Part shown: positions 19,891 to 33,051 of the stretch, piece by piece
Layout of the letters: every line of letters starts with the position of its first letter
Numbering within the stretch: the first letter of the stretch is position 1
From: Nicotiana tabacum
Taxonomy: Eukaryota > Streptophyta > Magnoliopsida > Solanales > Solanaceae
Direction: 5' to 3'
Assembly: GCF_000715075.1 (NCBI RefSeq)
Contig: NC_134101.1
Location: forward strand, 121,276,616 to 121,340,615
DNA length: 64,000 nt
Position numbers and translations under genes: made by a program
The notes under the pieces: model-generated
Database searches by the model: none
What the model saw: only the letters and a program-made list of their open reading frames with translations
What the model was told of the DNA's origin: nothing

Positions 19891-21409
19891 CCTTTCATAT
19901 AGCTGGTTGATGGGTTTAGCAATGGCGGTATATTGTCTAGGTAGCTTGCGGTCGAAATTGGGTCGTGGTCTTGGATAATTTTAACAAGTTGGTGGTGATT
20001 GGAAATGAGACGGTTGAGAGTTATAGGTGTGATAGACAATGGCTGATTGGAAATATTTGGGAGATAAGGGTTGATATGTGGGAGGTGGTGCTTGGTATGT
20101 GGGTGGAGGTGTTTGATATGTGGGTGGAGGTGTTTGATATATAAGTGGAGATTCCGGGCCCTGAGCCACCATTACTGCCCCAACATCTCTCTTTTTGTAT
20201 ATGCTGCCTGATTATAATGCCTTATTTGTGGCCTGTAGTGCCTCAAAACTCGTTACCATCCCGCTCTTGATTCCCTCTTTGATTCTTTCTCCAAGTTTGA
20301 TGATATCAGAGAATTTATGATTTTCAATAACCATCAACCTTTCATAATATTGTGGATCCTGTGCTCTGACGAAGAACGTGTTCATCTGTTCCTCGTCCAA
20401 GATGGCCTGACCTTGGCCGCTTCCGACCTCCAACAAGTAGCATACTCGAAAAGGTCTTAGTAGGTTTCTTCTTAAGATTCTGAATGTAGAAAACAGTTGG
20501 TGCGTTCTCTGCATTGAACTTGAATCGGTCCATGAAATTTGCTGCCATACTTACCCGATTGGACCATTTCTTGGGATCTTGGCTGATGTACCCGGACATA
20601 GCATACCTAGTAAGACTCCTCATAAAGAGTTTCATTCGTATTTTTTCGTCTTTTCCGATCCCAACAAGCTTGTCACAATAGGTTCTCAAATGAACCCTGG
20701 GATCACCTGTACCGTCGAACATCTCGAACTTGGGAGGTTTGTATCCCTCCGGTAGTTCTATATCTGGTTGTATGCATAGATCTTCGTAGTTCAAACCTTC
20801 TATTCCTTTGTCTCCTTCAACACCCTGAACTCGGCTTGTCACCTTCTTGAGTTCTTCAACCATGTTTTTAATGAGCAGCTCCTTCTCGGATGATTCCGGT
20901 GTATAGGAGATTGGTTAGATAGAGTGAGGTAAAGTTTCCACATATATAGGGTTGCTTTGATGGATACCAGGGACTTTGGTGTAATAATGGTCATTGGTGG
21001 TATTTTGAGGATCGGGAATGGGTTATGGCATATTCTGAGGAGTGTGATAAGTGGTGGTTGGTGGGTAATGAGTTGGTTGATGATGATGTTGTAGCGGAGT
21101 TGGTATTGGTAAGGGATTGAGATTTTGGGGTGGAGTTGCGTATTGATTTGGTGCGGGAGGATTTTGTGGATGTTGGTTTTGTATGTTTTGGGGAGGTGTT
21201 GGGTTCTTTGTGTTATGTTTCTTGATGTCAGGGACATTCAGGGTGAGTGACAAGTTTGTCAAGTTGCGAATCTGCTCAAGTTCTCCTTGTAGTTCCAATA
21301 TATTTTGTTCCAATCTTAAGACTAGGTTGTTCGGTGCCATAGTACTTCGTCCATCTAAAGTTTCTGCGTTCTCAACATTCTCCTTTCGGATACCACTTAA
21401 GTCGTCCAT
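19891..21409 (-). pseudogene. Ogre-2 gag
   Basis: Gag forms the particle. It starts MDDLSGIRKEN at 21409, followed by a heptad-like segment (residues about 28-55) and an Asn/Pro/Gln-rich stretch. The capsid-like retrotransposon gag domain lies at about 20342-20863, with GTGDPRVHLRTYCDKL and FMRSLTRYAMSGYISQDP. A frameshift near 20445 moves the rest into the frame of 20212-20514. Further on, a seven-residue repeat TYQxPPP occurs four times at about 20070-20150. In-frame stops are seen near 21020 and at about 20915. The start is supported by the parallel Ogre-1 start. Confidence 0.85.
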
Positions 21410-21808
21410 TTTTGTTTTTCCTTTTCCTTTTGTATTGCTTGAAGGAGGAGAAGGTAGAGGGCCTCTAGATCTGGTATGATACGTTGATGATGCCAGTATA
21501 AGTGAACCAACCTAAGGGGATGGGAATAATCAAAATAAGGAAAAACAAAAAGGTAACAAGTCAGTGAGGATTCTGAAATGTTTGCAGTATTTAAACACAT
21601 ATTACAGAAATGTGAATTCATGTCATAATTAGGGAGCCCCATTGTGCCCGTGGTAGGCCTAGTGACAAATAGGTTTGGAGAACTTTAGATGCCACTAAAT
21701 GCTTCATTTCATAACATGAAAAATAGACGAATCCCAAATGACACTAAGATAATAAGTCACTACTGGCACTTGGCCTTATTACATTTCAGGAAAGCAAATA
21801 AATCTAGC
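21410..21808 (-). other. ORF1-gag spacer of Ogre-2
   Basis: No coding signal. It aligns in part with the same spacer of Ogre-1 at 2485-2891. It may hold the signal that allows translation of gag after ORF1, but nothing specific is visible. Confidence 0.5.
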
Positions 21809-23394
21809 CTATTTGGTCCTAGAAGGACCTTCCCCAGATTCGATATTCCTAACTCCATCATATAAATCCCCCAGCTCGCGCAGACCCAACAGTAAGTAGG
21901 CTCTGGCTAGATGTCCTCCTTCAGTTCCTTCAGCGTTATGGCAATCCTCGATTCTCTTTATGACTTTACCTTCCAGCTCCACTATTCCTCGCTCCAGATA
22001 TTCCAACTTCTTGTTGGAAGTGACTACCATTTATTTCCATTCTTCGATCAACCTCACATTCCTCTCATGTATTTCCCGGTGCTCATTCTCAGAGTCGTGG
22101 ACCCTCTTGCGCAGCCTGTTGTATTTGACTTGAGCTTCAGCTTCTTCGTCTATGATTCTATTCCCTCGACCGGCTCCTGGCATCACCATTCCGTTTAGAT
22201 TGTCTTCTAACCACACCAGGTAGAGAGGTTCGCACCCTGCATGATACTTGTCGGGCTCGATGGTATTCTTTTCAACAATGATCTTGCAGTGCCACATGTA
22301 TTGATCTTGGCACTTGTAAAGTACGTCGTCGTCTTAAAAGTCTGCTCTGAAATGACTCATCTTGGCAACCCTTGGTACAACCTATTTCCTGCCTGCTTGC
22401 CTCATAACTAGGATAGGGAAAAAAGGGTATATCCCTCTCAACCAAATCAGCACCAGGTGTGGGGAGTCCTTGGATCTAATGATGAATTCGTCTGTTGGGA
22501 ACCATTCAAACATCCATTGCACTTGCTCCTCGGTCAGATTGTTGAAGAACTCCACCCATTATTTGGCACTTTCCAGCTAAGCAAACATGTCCGTAATATA
22601 GGTCATCCGCTTGGGGTGATGGAAGGCAATATGGTCATTCCAAGCCCTTTGCGGAAATTCTTGGTGATACTGGCCCTTTTGAAGATGTTCTAATAACCAC
22701 AATTGCAACAATAGGTTACAACCTTCGAAATGCTGAACCCCTTTTTGACAGAGCTCCAGAGTCTTGTAGATGTCGGCTATGATCATGGGGACTATAGTGT
22801 ATGTTTGTCCATTGATCCCTTCCATCAAACTCTTCGTGACCATGGCCAACCTAGTGTGGATTCTTTCCTTTTTCATTAGGAATACTATCAGCCCTAAGAA
22901 GCATACAATGAACACAAACACTCTGCGGTGGATGTGGCTCAGAGAAGTGAGAGAGAGCTCATCATGGTAGGTACGGTAGGACTTGCTATGGCCATTCCTC
23001 TCATACATATATTCGAAGGGTATGTAAGATTCCTTCAGGCATACTAGGTCAGCATTTTTCTTCAGCCCCATCATCTTTAAAAACCCTTTACTAGTACGGT
23101 TCTCCGCACCAATAACCCGGGGATATCCTAAGTCAACCCCGCAAGCCCTCCAATTTCTTCTAGAAGTGGTGTCATCTCTATGTCGCTGAAGCGGAACACA
23201 ACCATTTCACTATCCCAAAATAAAGTGGTAGCCTCGATCAACCCTTTGTTTGGCTCAATGTCTAGTAGAGAAGGCAAGTTACCTAGGTACTTTCTTACAT
23301 ATTTCTTGTTGCTTGAGGAAAGATCCTCCCACCAATCTAGCAGCAATGGTGGAATGTTACTGACCATACTGAATCTGGGGATCTCGTGCCTCAT
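21809..23394 (-). pseudogene. Ogre-2 ORF1 (plant mobile-domain-like)
   Basis: This extra ORF between leader and gag is characteristic of Ogre. It is about 1.6 kb, so roughly 525 codons when stops are ignored. The N-terminus (23128-23394) has LLLDWWEDLSSSNKKYVRKY. The core (22577-23074) has Trp- and His-rich blocks such as PQRAWNDHIAFHHPKR, resembling plant mobile-domain proteins. The C-terminus (21809-22297) is a charged coiled coil ending GEGPSRTK. Stops or frame changes occur near 23075-23127, 22575, 22300-22340 and 22030. The function of ORF1 is not established. Ogre-1 keeps only its two ends. Confidence 0.75.
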
Positions 23395-24079
23395 TTTCTA
23401 CAAAACAAAAGGGTTAGGCCCTTCTCCCCCACCAGACTCGACTATTTATACATTCATGATTGTCATATTGGCATTTAGTTCTCCAAATTAATGCTTAGAA
23501 TGTGGTTGTACCCGTTGGGATTATGGAAACCCCAGTGGACTTTTGGATAAGGCTCATCTTAAAGGATTATTATGTGGACAACATATTAATCCGACTAGGT
23601 TTGACCATGATGCATGCATAATTTCAATGAGAGTAAGGTTACTATGGGGGTCTAGACTGGTACTCTCAAGCGGACAACTTAAGGGAAAAAGGCACGAAAC
23701 CGTCGGCTGCACCGCTGATCGACCAGTTTTACCCCAAATAAGCCTTTCCAAATTTAAGGTTAATAAATAGGAAGAGCGTAACCACTCATCAAGTGTTGCT
23801 ATAGGATTTAATACGCACGAGTGAAATATGATGTGGAGCATGATTTATACAGCAATAAATAGCATGTAGTCAAGTATTTGCACGTAGAAAAATAATAAAT
23901 GCAGTATTTAAATAATTGAAAGACAATTACAGAAAGAAAACAAAGAGACAAGTTAGTTTCAGGAATAAAAGAATCATAAATGTTTTTAAAAAAATAGACA
24001 GTTAAATCCAAATAAGAGGAAAGGGTACGGGATAAGGCATGCTTGGACTAATTCACAAAAGATAAGTTCGTTATGGTAA
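23395..24079 (-). other. 5' untranslated leader of Ogre-2
   Basis: The region lies between primer site and ORF1, with no gene. It aligns by eye with the leader of Ogre-1 at 3213-3885 in long patches, which is stronger conservation than the LTRs show. It may carry packaging or translation signals. Confidence 0.6.
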
Positions 24080-24092
24080 GAGCCAGTCGCCA
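24080..24092 (-). promoter_or_regulatory. Primer binding site of Ogre-2 (Arg tRNA type)
   Basis: The minus strand reads TGGCGACTGGCTC directly inside the LTR. The first eight bases match the Ogre-1 site and the Arg tRNA 3' end; the rest has drifted. It sets the LTR edge at 24093. Confidence 0.7.
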
Positions 24093-27000
24093 TACTGTCG
24101 CGCCCCTTTTTAGAGAGAAGTCCAGGTTTCGACATTCATGGGGGTAGTAACTCGTTTCCTTTTGGGATTTAGATATTTGAAGAGTCGCCACCTAACAAAT
24201 TATGGTGTGTTAGGGTACTTAGAGCAATTAACTCTTAGACTAGTTTGCATTACTAGAGATTTAGGGTAAGGGATCGAAATAACCTTGAGGAGAAGGTGTT
24301 AGGCATCCCTCGCGGTCCACAATGGTGGGTCCCGGCCGAACTTATACTTATGAATTAGTCCTTTTAATAAATAAATAATTTAAACACATACCTGCAAATA
24401 AAGACATGTTTTTGGACATTGTATGAATCAAGAAATGAGACAAAAGGAAAAGACTTTGAACAAGTTGCACATATATAGAGAAAAGTAAAGTTTAAACATC
24501 GGGAATTAGGAAAGAGGGATTCCTAGGTTGGTTAGCCTACAGGATCACCCCACACAATGCCCAGTAAACACTCTTCAACGAGGGACTACACGTGACATTA
24601 GCGCATAGTCAACATATCCTTACTACCCAATTCCCTCTCCTTGGTCATAGCCTAAAGCATTCTAGTAGCTTTGAAAAATGTCCTATGCATGCACTACCCG
24701 TCCCTTTCGTGGCCCTGGAGGTATTTTAGGACCTCTACTTTTGGACAGTTCTATACAAGCCTAAGGTATTTTAAAGGAGAAAAGTCTTAGCATCAACCAA
24801 AACAATTAGGACTGCACAAAAACAAGGAACAAGTAATGGCTCACATTTTTACCTCCACAAGCAGAACAAATAAATGCACGTCTCAAATAATTATTTCAGG
24901 TATTTAATAAAACTTAGAACATGATGTCTAGGTGAGTAGATACAACATGAATTTGGACCAAGTGGTAAAGACCTATTAGCTTGCCTATTGATTTTAGACC
25001 TGTTAAATCTGGGCAGTCTCAAATAACAAAGCGCAGTTTTATAGTTGCAGAATTTTAATCGCCCTATAGCCTTTCCTAAGTGCATAACAGTGACGTCCTA
25101 AAAGTATGATATCTATATTGAATAAGAATGCAGTAAAACAGCGAGTAGTTTTTAAACAGGTGACTTGCGATCCTATAGACATGTTTTCTAGCAGTACTAA
25201 TTTAAAGAAGTGTTTGAAAATTTATTAAAGAAACTGACATATTAATTAATTAAACCAATTCAGATTGAACAAACATGAATTAAACTGATTTATTTAACTA
25301 AACTGGTTTTAAGTTTTAAATGCATGATTTCTACTAGAGCTGATTTTAATTTCTATAGGAATGGTATCTAATTATTAAAAGCTGACTTTGAACTTATAGG
25401 CATGATTTCTAAGGAGACGAATTGAATACATACTATAATGAAAACTAAACTTCAATTACTTTACACTCTATAGGCATGTTATCTAATTATAAAACTGATT
25501 TTAATTCCTATAGGCATGCTATCTAATTATTAAAAGCCATTTAGATCCTATAGGCATGGTCTCTAATATTGTGGAAGTAAAGCAAACATGGCAGACACAT
25601 TTGAATTAACACAACCCTATAGACATGGTATCTACCCAATTTACCCAATATATATATATAACTACTTACTCTTTTTCACTAATTACCCCAATGTTGTTTA
25701 CAATAATTATTACAAACCAATGAATTAAATACATAAATAAACAAAAGTTAATCTATAGGGAGCCTGCAGTAGGCTCAAATGACTTCCAAGCCTCCAATAG
25801 CCTCAAATGCCAAAGTTCCATAGATAATTTTATGTCCAGGTGTGTCATAGTTCCCTAAGAATCTCAAGGATCCCAAGAAGTACTCACACCTAGACCTTTT
25901 CCTCAAATAATAATTGATTTAGGTGCAGTGTGGAAAGGCCAGCTCTGACATGCCAGAGTTCAGAGAGACCTCAAGGGGGTCTCAAGGCGTACACATATAA
26001 GAGGGGCAGAACCTAGTATTCTAAAAGAAAGTGGAAGTGCATAACAGTTGAAAGAGCTTAATAGAAAGGTCTTAAGACTAAAAAGAACTTTTGAAAACCA
26101 TTAGTGCTGAAACAATTTGAGGAAAATATGAATAAAACAATTGGCAATCAGAACCAAGTCATAGAACAAGTTTTAGGAACAACTTTCACACAAAGGGGAT
26201 AGGGATTGGGAACATGGAGGGTATCTTTTAATGGAGCATACAAACGACAGAACATAGGGAGTTTTGAGGGTTCCACATATGCAGCACAACAGAAACATGC
26301 ATCACACATCTAGAATTAATTTAAAGGGATTGACTGACTTAGTAGGAATGAAACAGAACAGGCAAAGACTTAAATGAGCATGTTGGGCAAGTATTAACAA
26401 TGAAGGAATGCAAATTATATAGAAACAGAGTTTAGGAAGGACAATAATTAGTCCAAACAGGCTTAAGTTACCTATGCAGACATGCTAAACAAGACAGCAA
26501 ACAAGCAAGTAAAGTGGAAACATATTAATCAAATGTTTCAATAGGCAGCATTAGACATGTTTGGACAAGTAGTAAACAGGAACATGAACAGACTTAGGCC
26601 ATATGGACTGAAGCAGTACGTAAACACATAGGTTTGATTCTTAAAATTTAATCAGAAGCATACCTAGTTAAAGAATGAAAAGCAAAAGATGTGGAAAAGG
26701 TAGTATGCAGCTTCCAGCCTTGGCTTGTTGCCGGCTAGAATGACAAAGATCATAAGTAGCAAAGAGAGCAGAAAGAGATCTTTTTAGAGTGTAAAAAGTA
26801 GTGGTTTTTTAACTATTGTTCGTTGTCCAGAACTTAAAATAAGAGGGGGTTTATATAGTAATCAAAACTTAACAAATAAGGTAAGAGATCAATTAAGTAG
26901 CAAATCAAGGAAGTTTGTGGAATCAATCACATATGTAAATCAGCAAGTCATTCCCTTAATCAAGGGATAATCAAATCAACGATAAAGCATACTAGGTATT

Positions 27001-28796
27001 TAAGGGGAAAAATCAAGTAAAGCTTGGGTATAAAGTAGGTAATTAGGGGTAAATAAACAAAAGTTTCAGTTAAGGAAACAATCAGTAAGAATCAGTAAAA
27101 TACAAACAAGGCAAGGGAAAATTAATTAAGGCAAGTAATTCAATCAAATCGAGTAGAGAGGTAAGAATCGGAAGTTTAAGGGAAAGTATTCAAATCAATA
27201 CAAAAAATAAGGAATTCAGAATAATCAAAGGTTCAATCAAAGAGAAAGTCATGAAAGAGTCAGCAAGTTTAGCATATAAAATAAGGCAAGACATGAATAG
27301 TCAGGAATCGACACATAACTTTAACAAAACAAAAAGTTAAACGACACCGATTCAATGAGAAAGATACAGGTCTTGACATGAATAGTCAGGATAAATCATA
27401 TAGAATCAGTGAAAGGGTTGAACTAAGAAATTCAGTAGAAGCATACTAGGACAAGAAAATCACAAGAAATCACAAGAACCCAAAGCAAGAACACAATCAG
27501 ATGTACCAGTACTTAGAAACCAAACGAAGAACCCCAAAAAATTAGGTCTTTCAGTACAAGCGAGCTAAGGTTGTAGCAGACTTACAAAACCAGTCAAAAG
27601 ATATGAGAAGCAGAAGATTAAATACAAAAATCATCAAACATTTTGTAAAAAAAAATTCCGGAAATCCTTGTTTAGGAAAAGATGAAAATCACTTGAAAAT
27701 CACATGATTCTTGTAAAGAATTTCAAGGTTGTTGTAAAACTCACATGAAACAAGTCTAAATCCTCTCAGATCTGTACAGATCTAAGAGGTTCAGAAAAAG
27801 AAATTAGGGTTTTGTAGAGAAGAACACAGGGGTGAAAAAACGTGCTTAGAAAACCATAGATCGTAGTCAATATAGGATAATCTTACTCGGAATCACACTA
27901 GAACGGTCTAAAACAAGCGAGAAAGGAACCATAGATGCAAGCCAACTAGCCCTGGTCCCTTGAGGACCCTGGAGATGGCAAGACTAATGTGAGGGAGGCC
28001 ATTGGAGGCCTGGGGATGGTGAGAGATCATCGTAGACAGCCATGGACGAGGGTTAGTGAGGTTTGATTAGGATTAGGTTCGAGAGCATTTTGAGAGAAGA
28101 GAGGGGTTTTAGGGCGGCGAGTAGTGTAGAATGATAAGGTTTGGGGGGTCTTTTGGGTTTATTTTAGGAAGGGTCGTTTGTGGCCGTTGATCCTTACGAT
28201 CAACGGCCGAGATTAAAGGGTATTGGGGTCGGATCAGGTCTTCAGGGTTTGGGCTGGGTAATTTAATTGGGGATTGGGCTGGTAATTGGGTTAAATTGGG
28301 GTTGAAATTGAAAATAAAATAGGCTAGATTTTAAATAGCCACTTTTAATACTATATAATTTATAAGAAATGATAAATGATTTCTAAAAAATACTTTTGTG
28401 TATTAAAATGATTTAAAATAGTTGTTTAACATTTTAAAAATATAAAAGACCATTTTATACATAAATAATGTAATTATGCATTAGTAGGGCTGTTATTGCA
28501 AAGATGTGCAATTTAGCCTAAAAATATAAATATAATTACAAAATTGCACCAAAAATGTTTAAATATTATTTTGGCATAAATAAAAATTTAGATGACTAAA
28601 TCACCACAAAGAATAATTTGAACGATAATTATTGGAAATTTTATAAATAAAAAGAGAAGAAATAAATCAATTTGGAGCTTTTAAAAATTATAGAAAAATT
28701 ATAAAAATGCTTATACATGCTTATAACTACATATGTGCTATTTTGAAAGTATATATATGTATTAAAAAATATATCAGTAAAAATTGGGTATCAACA
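24093..28796 (-). repeat. 5' LTR of Ogre-2 (4704 bp)
   Basis: The minus strand starts TGTTGATACCCAATTTTT at 28796. At the inner edge it ends GCGCGACAGTA, where Ogre-1 has GCGCGACAGCA, so the canonical terminal CA has become TA. A TATA box lies at 26850-26857. It is collinear with 7691-12305. The outer edge cuts a Copia RT codon series at 28797. Confidence 0.93.
26850..26857 (-). promoter_or_regulatory. Candidate TATA box in Ogre-2 5' LTR
   Basis: The minus strand reads ACTATATAAACCCCCTC, matching the 3' LTR copy exactly. It would drive genomic RNA synthesis leftward, starting near 26820. Confidence 0.55.
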
Positions 28797-29397
28797 CTCT
28801 ATATGGACCCAAGCAGGCTCCTAGAGCATGGTATGAACGACTGTCCAAATTCCTGCTTGAACATGGCTACAAGAGTGGTAAAATTGACAGTACTCTATTC
28901 CTGAGGGAAAAAGGTAAGAATCTTCTTGTAGTACAAATATATGTTGATGACATAATTTTTGGGCCAACCACTGACAAACTGAGTGAGGACGTTGCCAAAT
29001 TAATGGGGAGTGAGTTTGAAATGAGTATGATGGGTGAGCTTAACTTTTTCTTAGGCTTACAGATCAAACAAAACCCAAATGGAACCATGATCCATCAGCA
29101 GAAATATGCAAAAGATTTGATTAAGAAGTTTAAAACGGATTAATCATAAGAAATAGACACACCCATTGCAACAGCTACTAAATTAGACATAGATGATCTT
29201 GGTTCATCTGTTGATCAGAAGTTGTATAGGGGTATGATTGGTTCACTTTTGTATCTTATTGCGAGCAGACCTGACATAGTTTTCAGTGTAGGGCTTTGTG
29301 CTCGTTTTCAGGCAAATCCTAAGGAATCTCACTTGACTGTTGTCAAGAGGATACTGAGATATTTGAAAGGCACTACTGATCTTTACTTTTGATACCC
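28797..29397 (+). pseudogene. Copia reverse transcriptase, C-terminal part
   Basis: The segment begins inside the conserved block LYGPKQAPRAWYERLSKFL and has an intact active site IYVDDIIFG (28940-28951), then GELNFFLGLQIKQ and the connection to RNase H. Stops occur at about 29142 and 29151, and a TGA at about 29390 where a Trp codon is expected. Upstream residues at 28784-28796 belong to the Ogre-2 LTR, so the Met at 28784 is not a start. As a gene it is doubly broken, by insertion and by stops. Confidence 0.9.
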
Positions 29398-29870
29398 TAA
29401 AGGTAGTAACTTTAATCTAATGGGATATGTTGATACTGACTATGCAGGTTTCCTTGTGGATAGGAAAAGCACCTCAGGTATGACTCATTTTCTTGGTTCA
29501 TGTCTGGTCTAAAAAGTAGAATTTGGTAGTCTTATCCACTGTTGAGGCTGAATATGTTGTTGTTGCCTCTTGTTGTGCTCAACTGTTGTGGATCAAACAT
29601 CAGTTGATAGATTTTGGCATTGAAGTTGGTTGCATCCATATCTTTTGTGATAACACTAGTGCTATAAGTATGACAAAAAACCTAGATCATAAGAGGACTA
29701 AGCACATAGATGTTAGACATCACTTCTTAAGGCACAACTATGAGAAATGATTGATTACCATAGAATTTTGTGCTACTGATAAACAAATTGCTGACATCTT
29801 TACTAAAGCACTGAGTAGAGAAAGCTTTGAAAGGAAAAGGTTAGAACTAGGGATGATTAAGATCACCTAA
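29398..29870 (+). pseudogene. Copia RNase H
   Basis: Ty1/Copia RNase H at the end of pol. Conserved pieces are YVDTDYAGFLVDRKSTSG (first Asp), STVEAEYVVVASCCAQLLW (Glu), FCDNTSAISMTKN (Asp), and RTKHIDVRHHFLR. It ends with DIFTKALSRESFERKRLELG and a stop at 29868-29870. A frame change near 29510 and a stop near 29748 (TGA) interrupt it. The end position is the natural end of pol in this family. Confidence 0.88.
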
Positions 29871-30508
29871 TGGGACCAGCTAAGAATGCACAATGAAAAA
29901 ATTGAAAAAAAAATGAATGAAAAAAAATTGACTAGGAAATTTGGAACTTGTGTAAATACCTAGATTAATTTTTACTCAGTTTCATACTATAAATAGTATA
30001 CTCCTATGACATATGTTGATATGACTCACTGTTCTCTAACAAAATGTTCTCTATTATGGTAATTTTAGGCATGATCAAGAGAATTCTAAATGAAGAACCT
30101 GGTTCATCAGTATTGATCATCTGAAAAATGAGGTATGTTTTCTATACTCTATATAATTAGAAATATAAATATTTAAATCATGAGCAGAGTCCTACCTATG
30201 TTCAAACACATCAGAAAATCCTATCCGTTTATTTTTTGAACCAGTTCTGTCTCTACTAGAGTTCTCATCACATAAAATGCCTAAAATCTAGTGAAGCTTA
30301 ACCGTTCATTCAACCTGCAATTTTAGGTTGATTAGACCTCTAATTGACTACTAAAAGCTATTGTTAGTCATTAAATAGGTCTCCTTCAAATACCCATCAT
30401 CACCTTATGCCACCCTCACTATTCCAAACCGTCAAAAATCTATTTCACTCTCAATTGTTCTCTCTTCCAAAAGCCTAACTCACAAATTCTCTCAAGAAGT
30501 CAGTTACA
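29871..30508 (+). other. Spacer between Copia pol and 3' ORF
   Basis: No gene is seen. It is AT-rich at 29890-30180. SIRE elements have a non-coding spacer here ahead of their additional ORF. Confidence 0.5.
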
Positions 30509-32588
30509 ATGTCGAACCCTCAAGATAATCCAGGCACTCCTCCACCACCCTCCCCTTTTGGTTCCTCCACACCACCTCCACCCAGCACAACCACTCAACC
30601 AAGGAGAAGGTGAGTAAAAATTCTTGCTCGAAAAATGGTGGCAACTGGTGCACTTTCAAAGAAATTGAATGAAAAATTGAAGTCAAGCCAAGCCCAAGAT
30701 TCTGAGAACTCAGACGATTCATTCAAATCTGCTAGTGAGGGGGAAGGAACTGGGTCTTCTGAATCTGAGAAGGCTCAAAACTCCTCTTCTAAGGTAAGTT
30801 CTGCTTTGACTGAAAATTTAGAAAATAGGTTTGTTTTGGTTAGGTCTGTCAGGAATGTGGAATTGACTAAACTGGGAAGAAGAAGATGTAATAAGAAAAA
30901 TGAAAAAGAAAAAGAGAGAGAGGGTGTATGTGTTGATGTGAGGGGAAAAGGGAAAGGAGTGGCTGGTTCTTCACCCATTTCTGAAGTGATAGTACCAGCT
31001 TTTTTTGGGGTCGAACATGCATCTGTGGAAGAAAGTGAAAAGAAGTCAGGGGGAAGTGGTTCAGAGGAGGCTACTGAAGGGTTGGTTAATCTAAGTTCAC
31101 AGGCAGATGAACCTGGTTCATCTATTGAAGAGAACCTAGTAGACCTTCTAAAGAAATTAGGTACCAATTATGATCCAAAGAAAAGGAGAACACCAACACC
31201 AAAAGCCCCCAGTGCTGCAAAACTTTCCAAGAAACGAAAGGCTTCCTCCAACAATTACTGAAATTCCCTTGCCAAAGGGAAAAGCCACAAGTAGGGTGAA
31301 ATAAAGAGAGAGAGAACTACAAAAGGCTTTGGTTGAAAGTAAGAAGAAGAGGGTGGATAAGGAAAAGGTAAGGTTGCAGAGTCCTCTGAAGCTGTTGATG
31401 TTGAGGAGATGGAACAGGTCCATCAGGAGGACTATACAACAATGGAGGTTCATACCCCCAAGCCCAAAAAGACCAAGACTTCTTCTAAGAAGTCTTCATC
31501 TATGTCTAAGGTTGTTGAACCTTCATTGGCCAAGAGGACAAGGTCTGTAGTGAAAAACAAACAAGTTAGAGTTTCTGAAGATGAGGAATGGAGTGGTGAA
31601 GACGAAAGTGAGCCTGATGGTGAACAAGACAAGCTGGCCAAGTTTGGCAAAAGAAAAATCTTGAAGGGAAGATTGCTGAAAGACCTAGTGGAACCAGGAA
31701 TGGTTCGTTTGGTTGATGCCCTAGTTGTTCAGGGCTGGAAGGACATGGTCCTTCAGATGGATGGAAGGCTAGCCAGGAATGAGATCATTGAATTCATGGC
31801 AAATGCTGAGGTCAAAGATGGCAGAGTCATCAGCCAAGTAAAAGGAGTTCAAGTGACCTTTGATGCAGAGAAGTTGGGAGATTCTTGACATCCCTGCTGA
31901 GGGATATGATGACTACACCAGGCAAAGATGGTCAAGTCTGGATTCCCTTCCTCCTGCCCTTGAAATCAGTAGGATATTATATGATGTTGAAGAAGTAAAT
32001 GAGGCCAAGTTTGTGCACAAGAGTGAAATGAAGCCACAACACAAAGTCCTCTTTGAGTTTGTCAACAAGTGCCTACTGCCCAGGCTGGAAAAAAGGCATA
32101 TTGCTAAATGGAGTGCCTTGAAAGTGGAAGGCAAATCAACTGGCCTGCATTCATCATCAAGCTACTGGACAGGGTTATCAATGGCTCCAAGGCCCATGCC
32201 ACCCCTAATGGATTTATTCTGACTACTATTCTGGATCAATGCAAGGTGCCTCTGAAGAAATGGGAAATGGCCACAAGCAAGGACTACTTTTAAATTTATA
32301 CTTTGATTGTTTGTGACTATCTAGTCAATGCCATTCCAAATGAATTTGGATCATCCAAGAACACCTATCAACAGTAAAGTTAGGACTTTAGTTCAGGAAA
32401 GTGAGGCCAAGGATGCTGAGATAGCTAGGCTGAAGGCTCGCTTAGCAGAGGTTGAATCTGAGAGGGATGCTCTCAGAACTGAGCGTACCAAGGAAAAGGA
32501 GAAGAATGATGGGTTTCTTCACAATATGCTAAAACTTCTCCAAGCCCAAAACCAAACCTATATCTCCCCCAAGCCTTGGGAATTCTAG
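30509..32588 (+). pseudogene. SIRE-type additional ('env-like') ORF, degraded
   Basis: SIRE elements carry an extra ORF between pol and the 3' LTR, often called envelope-like, though plant function is unproven. Here it starts MSNPQDNPGTPPPPSPFGSS at 30509, is Ser/Glu/Lys-rich with several basic clusters (KKRKASSNN), and has one TGA at 30611-30613 before a frame break at 31261. The middle (31409-31888) has blocks such as KGRLLKDLVEPGMVRLVDAL. The C-terminal part (31860-32588) shifts frame again and ends in a coiled-coil-like heptad segment (AEIARLKARLAEVESERDAL). I see no convincing signal peptide or membrane segment. A host gene is unlikely because it lies inside the element. Confidence 0.7.
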
Positions 32589-33051
32589 CCTTTATCTCCT
32601 AAACCTGTCTAGTACCATCGATGACCCAGATTAGGGATTTCTCTTTCTTTTTGCTCATGTTTTGAATATATTTGCTTTATGTTTGTGGATTGTGGTAGCA
32701 ACATATCTTCTATCAATGATATCTACTATTTTTGCTCTTGTTGACTGTTACTATTTCCTTGATAGTTTAAATATGTTTGCTTGATCACTGATGATTAATC
32801 CATGATTGCAATTGCAGTTGCCCCAGTGGCCATGAGTACTTATTAAAATCTGGGACTCACACTTTGTTTATGCAAATTTTCAATGATGCCAAAAGGGGGA
32901 AGAGATATTGTGCTTTACATATTCTGAATATGTGATGTTTATAACCTAATTAACCTGGTCATTGATGATAAGTAAATTTTTCTAAACTTTGTATTGATGA
33001 ATACGCTGAGTTCTTACAGGGCTTAAGTGAGTGAAAAGCATAGAGTTTGTC
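32589..33051 (+). other. 3' untranslated region of Copia element
   Basis: No coding signal. It contains a second polypurine-like word, CAAAAGGGGGAAGAG near 32888, within a typical SIRE context GATGCCAAAAGGGGG. This could be an internal plus-strand primer site. The rest is AT-rich. Confidence 0.5.

Noticed and set aside
28784..28796. Met at 28784 as the start of an RT gene
   Set aside because: These bases belong to the Ogre-2 LTR. The Copia sequence begins at 28797, so the start is an artefact of the junction.
30635..31261. Ser/Lys/Glu-rich 208-codon ORF as a host nuclear protein
   Set aside because: It lies in frame with an upstream ATG inside the Copia element, between RNase H and the 3' LTR, where SIRE elements carry an extra ORF.
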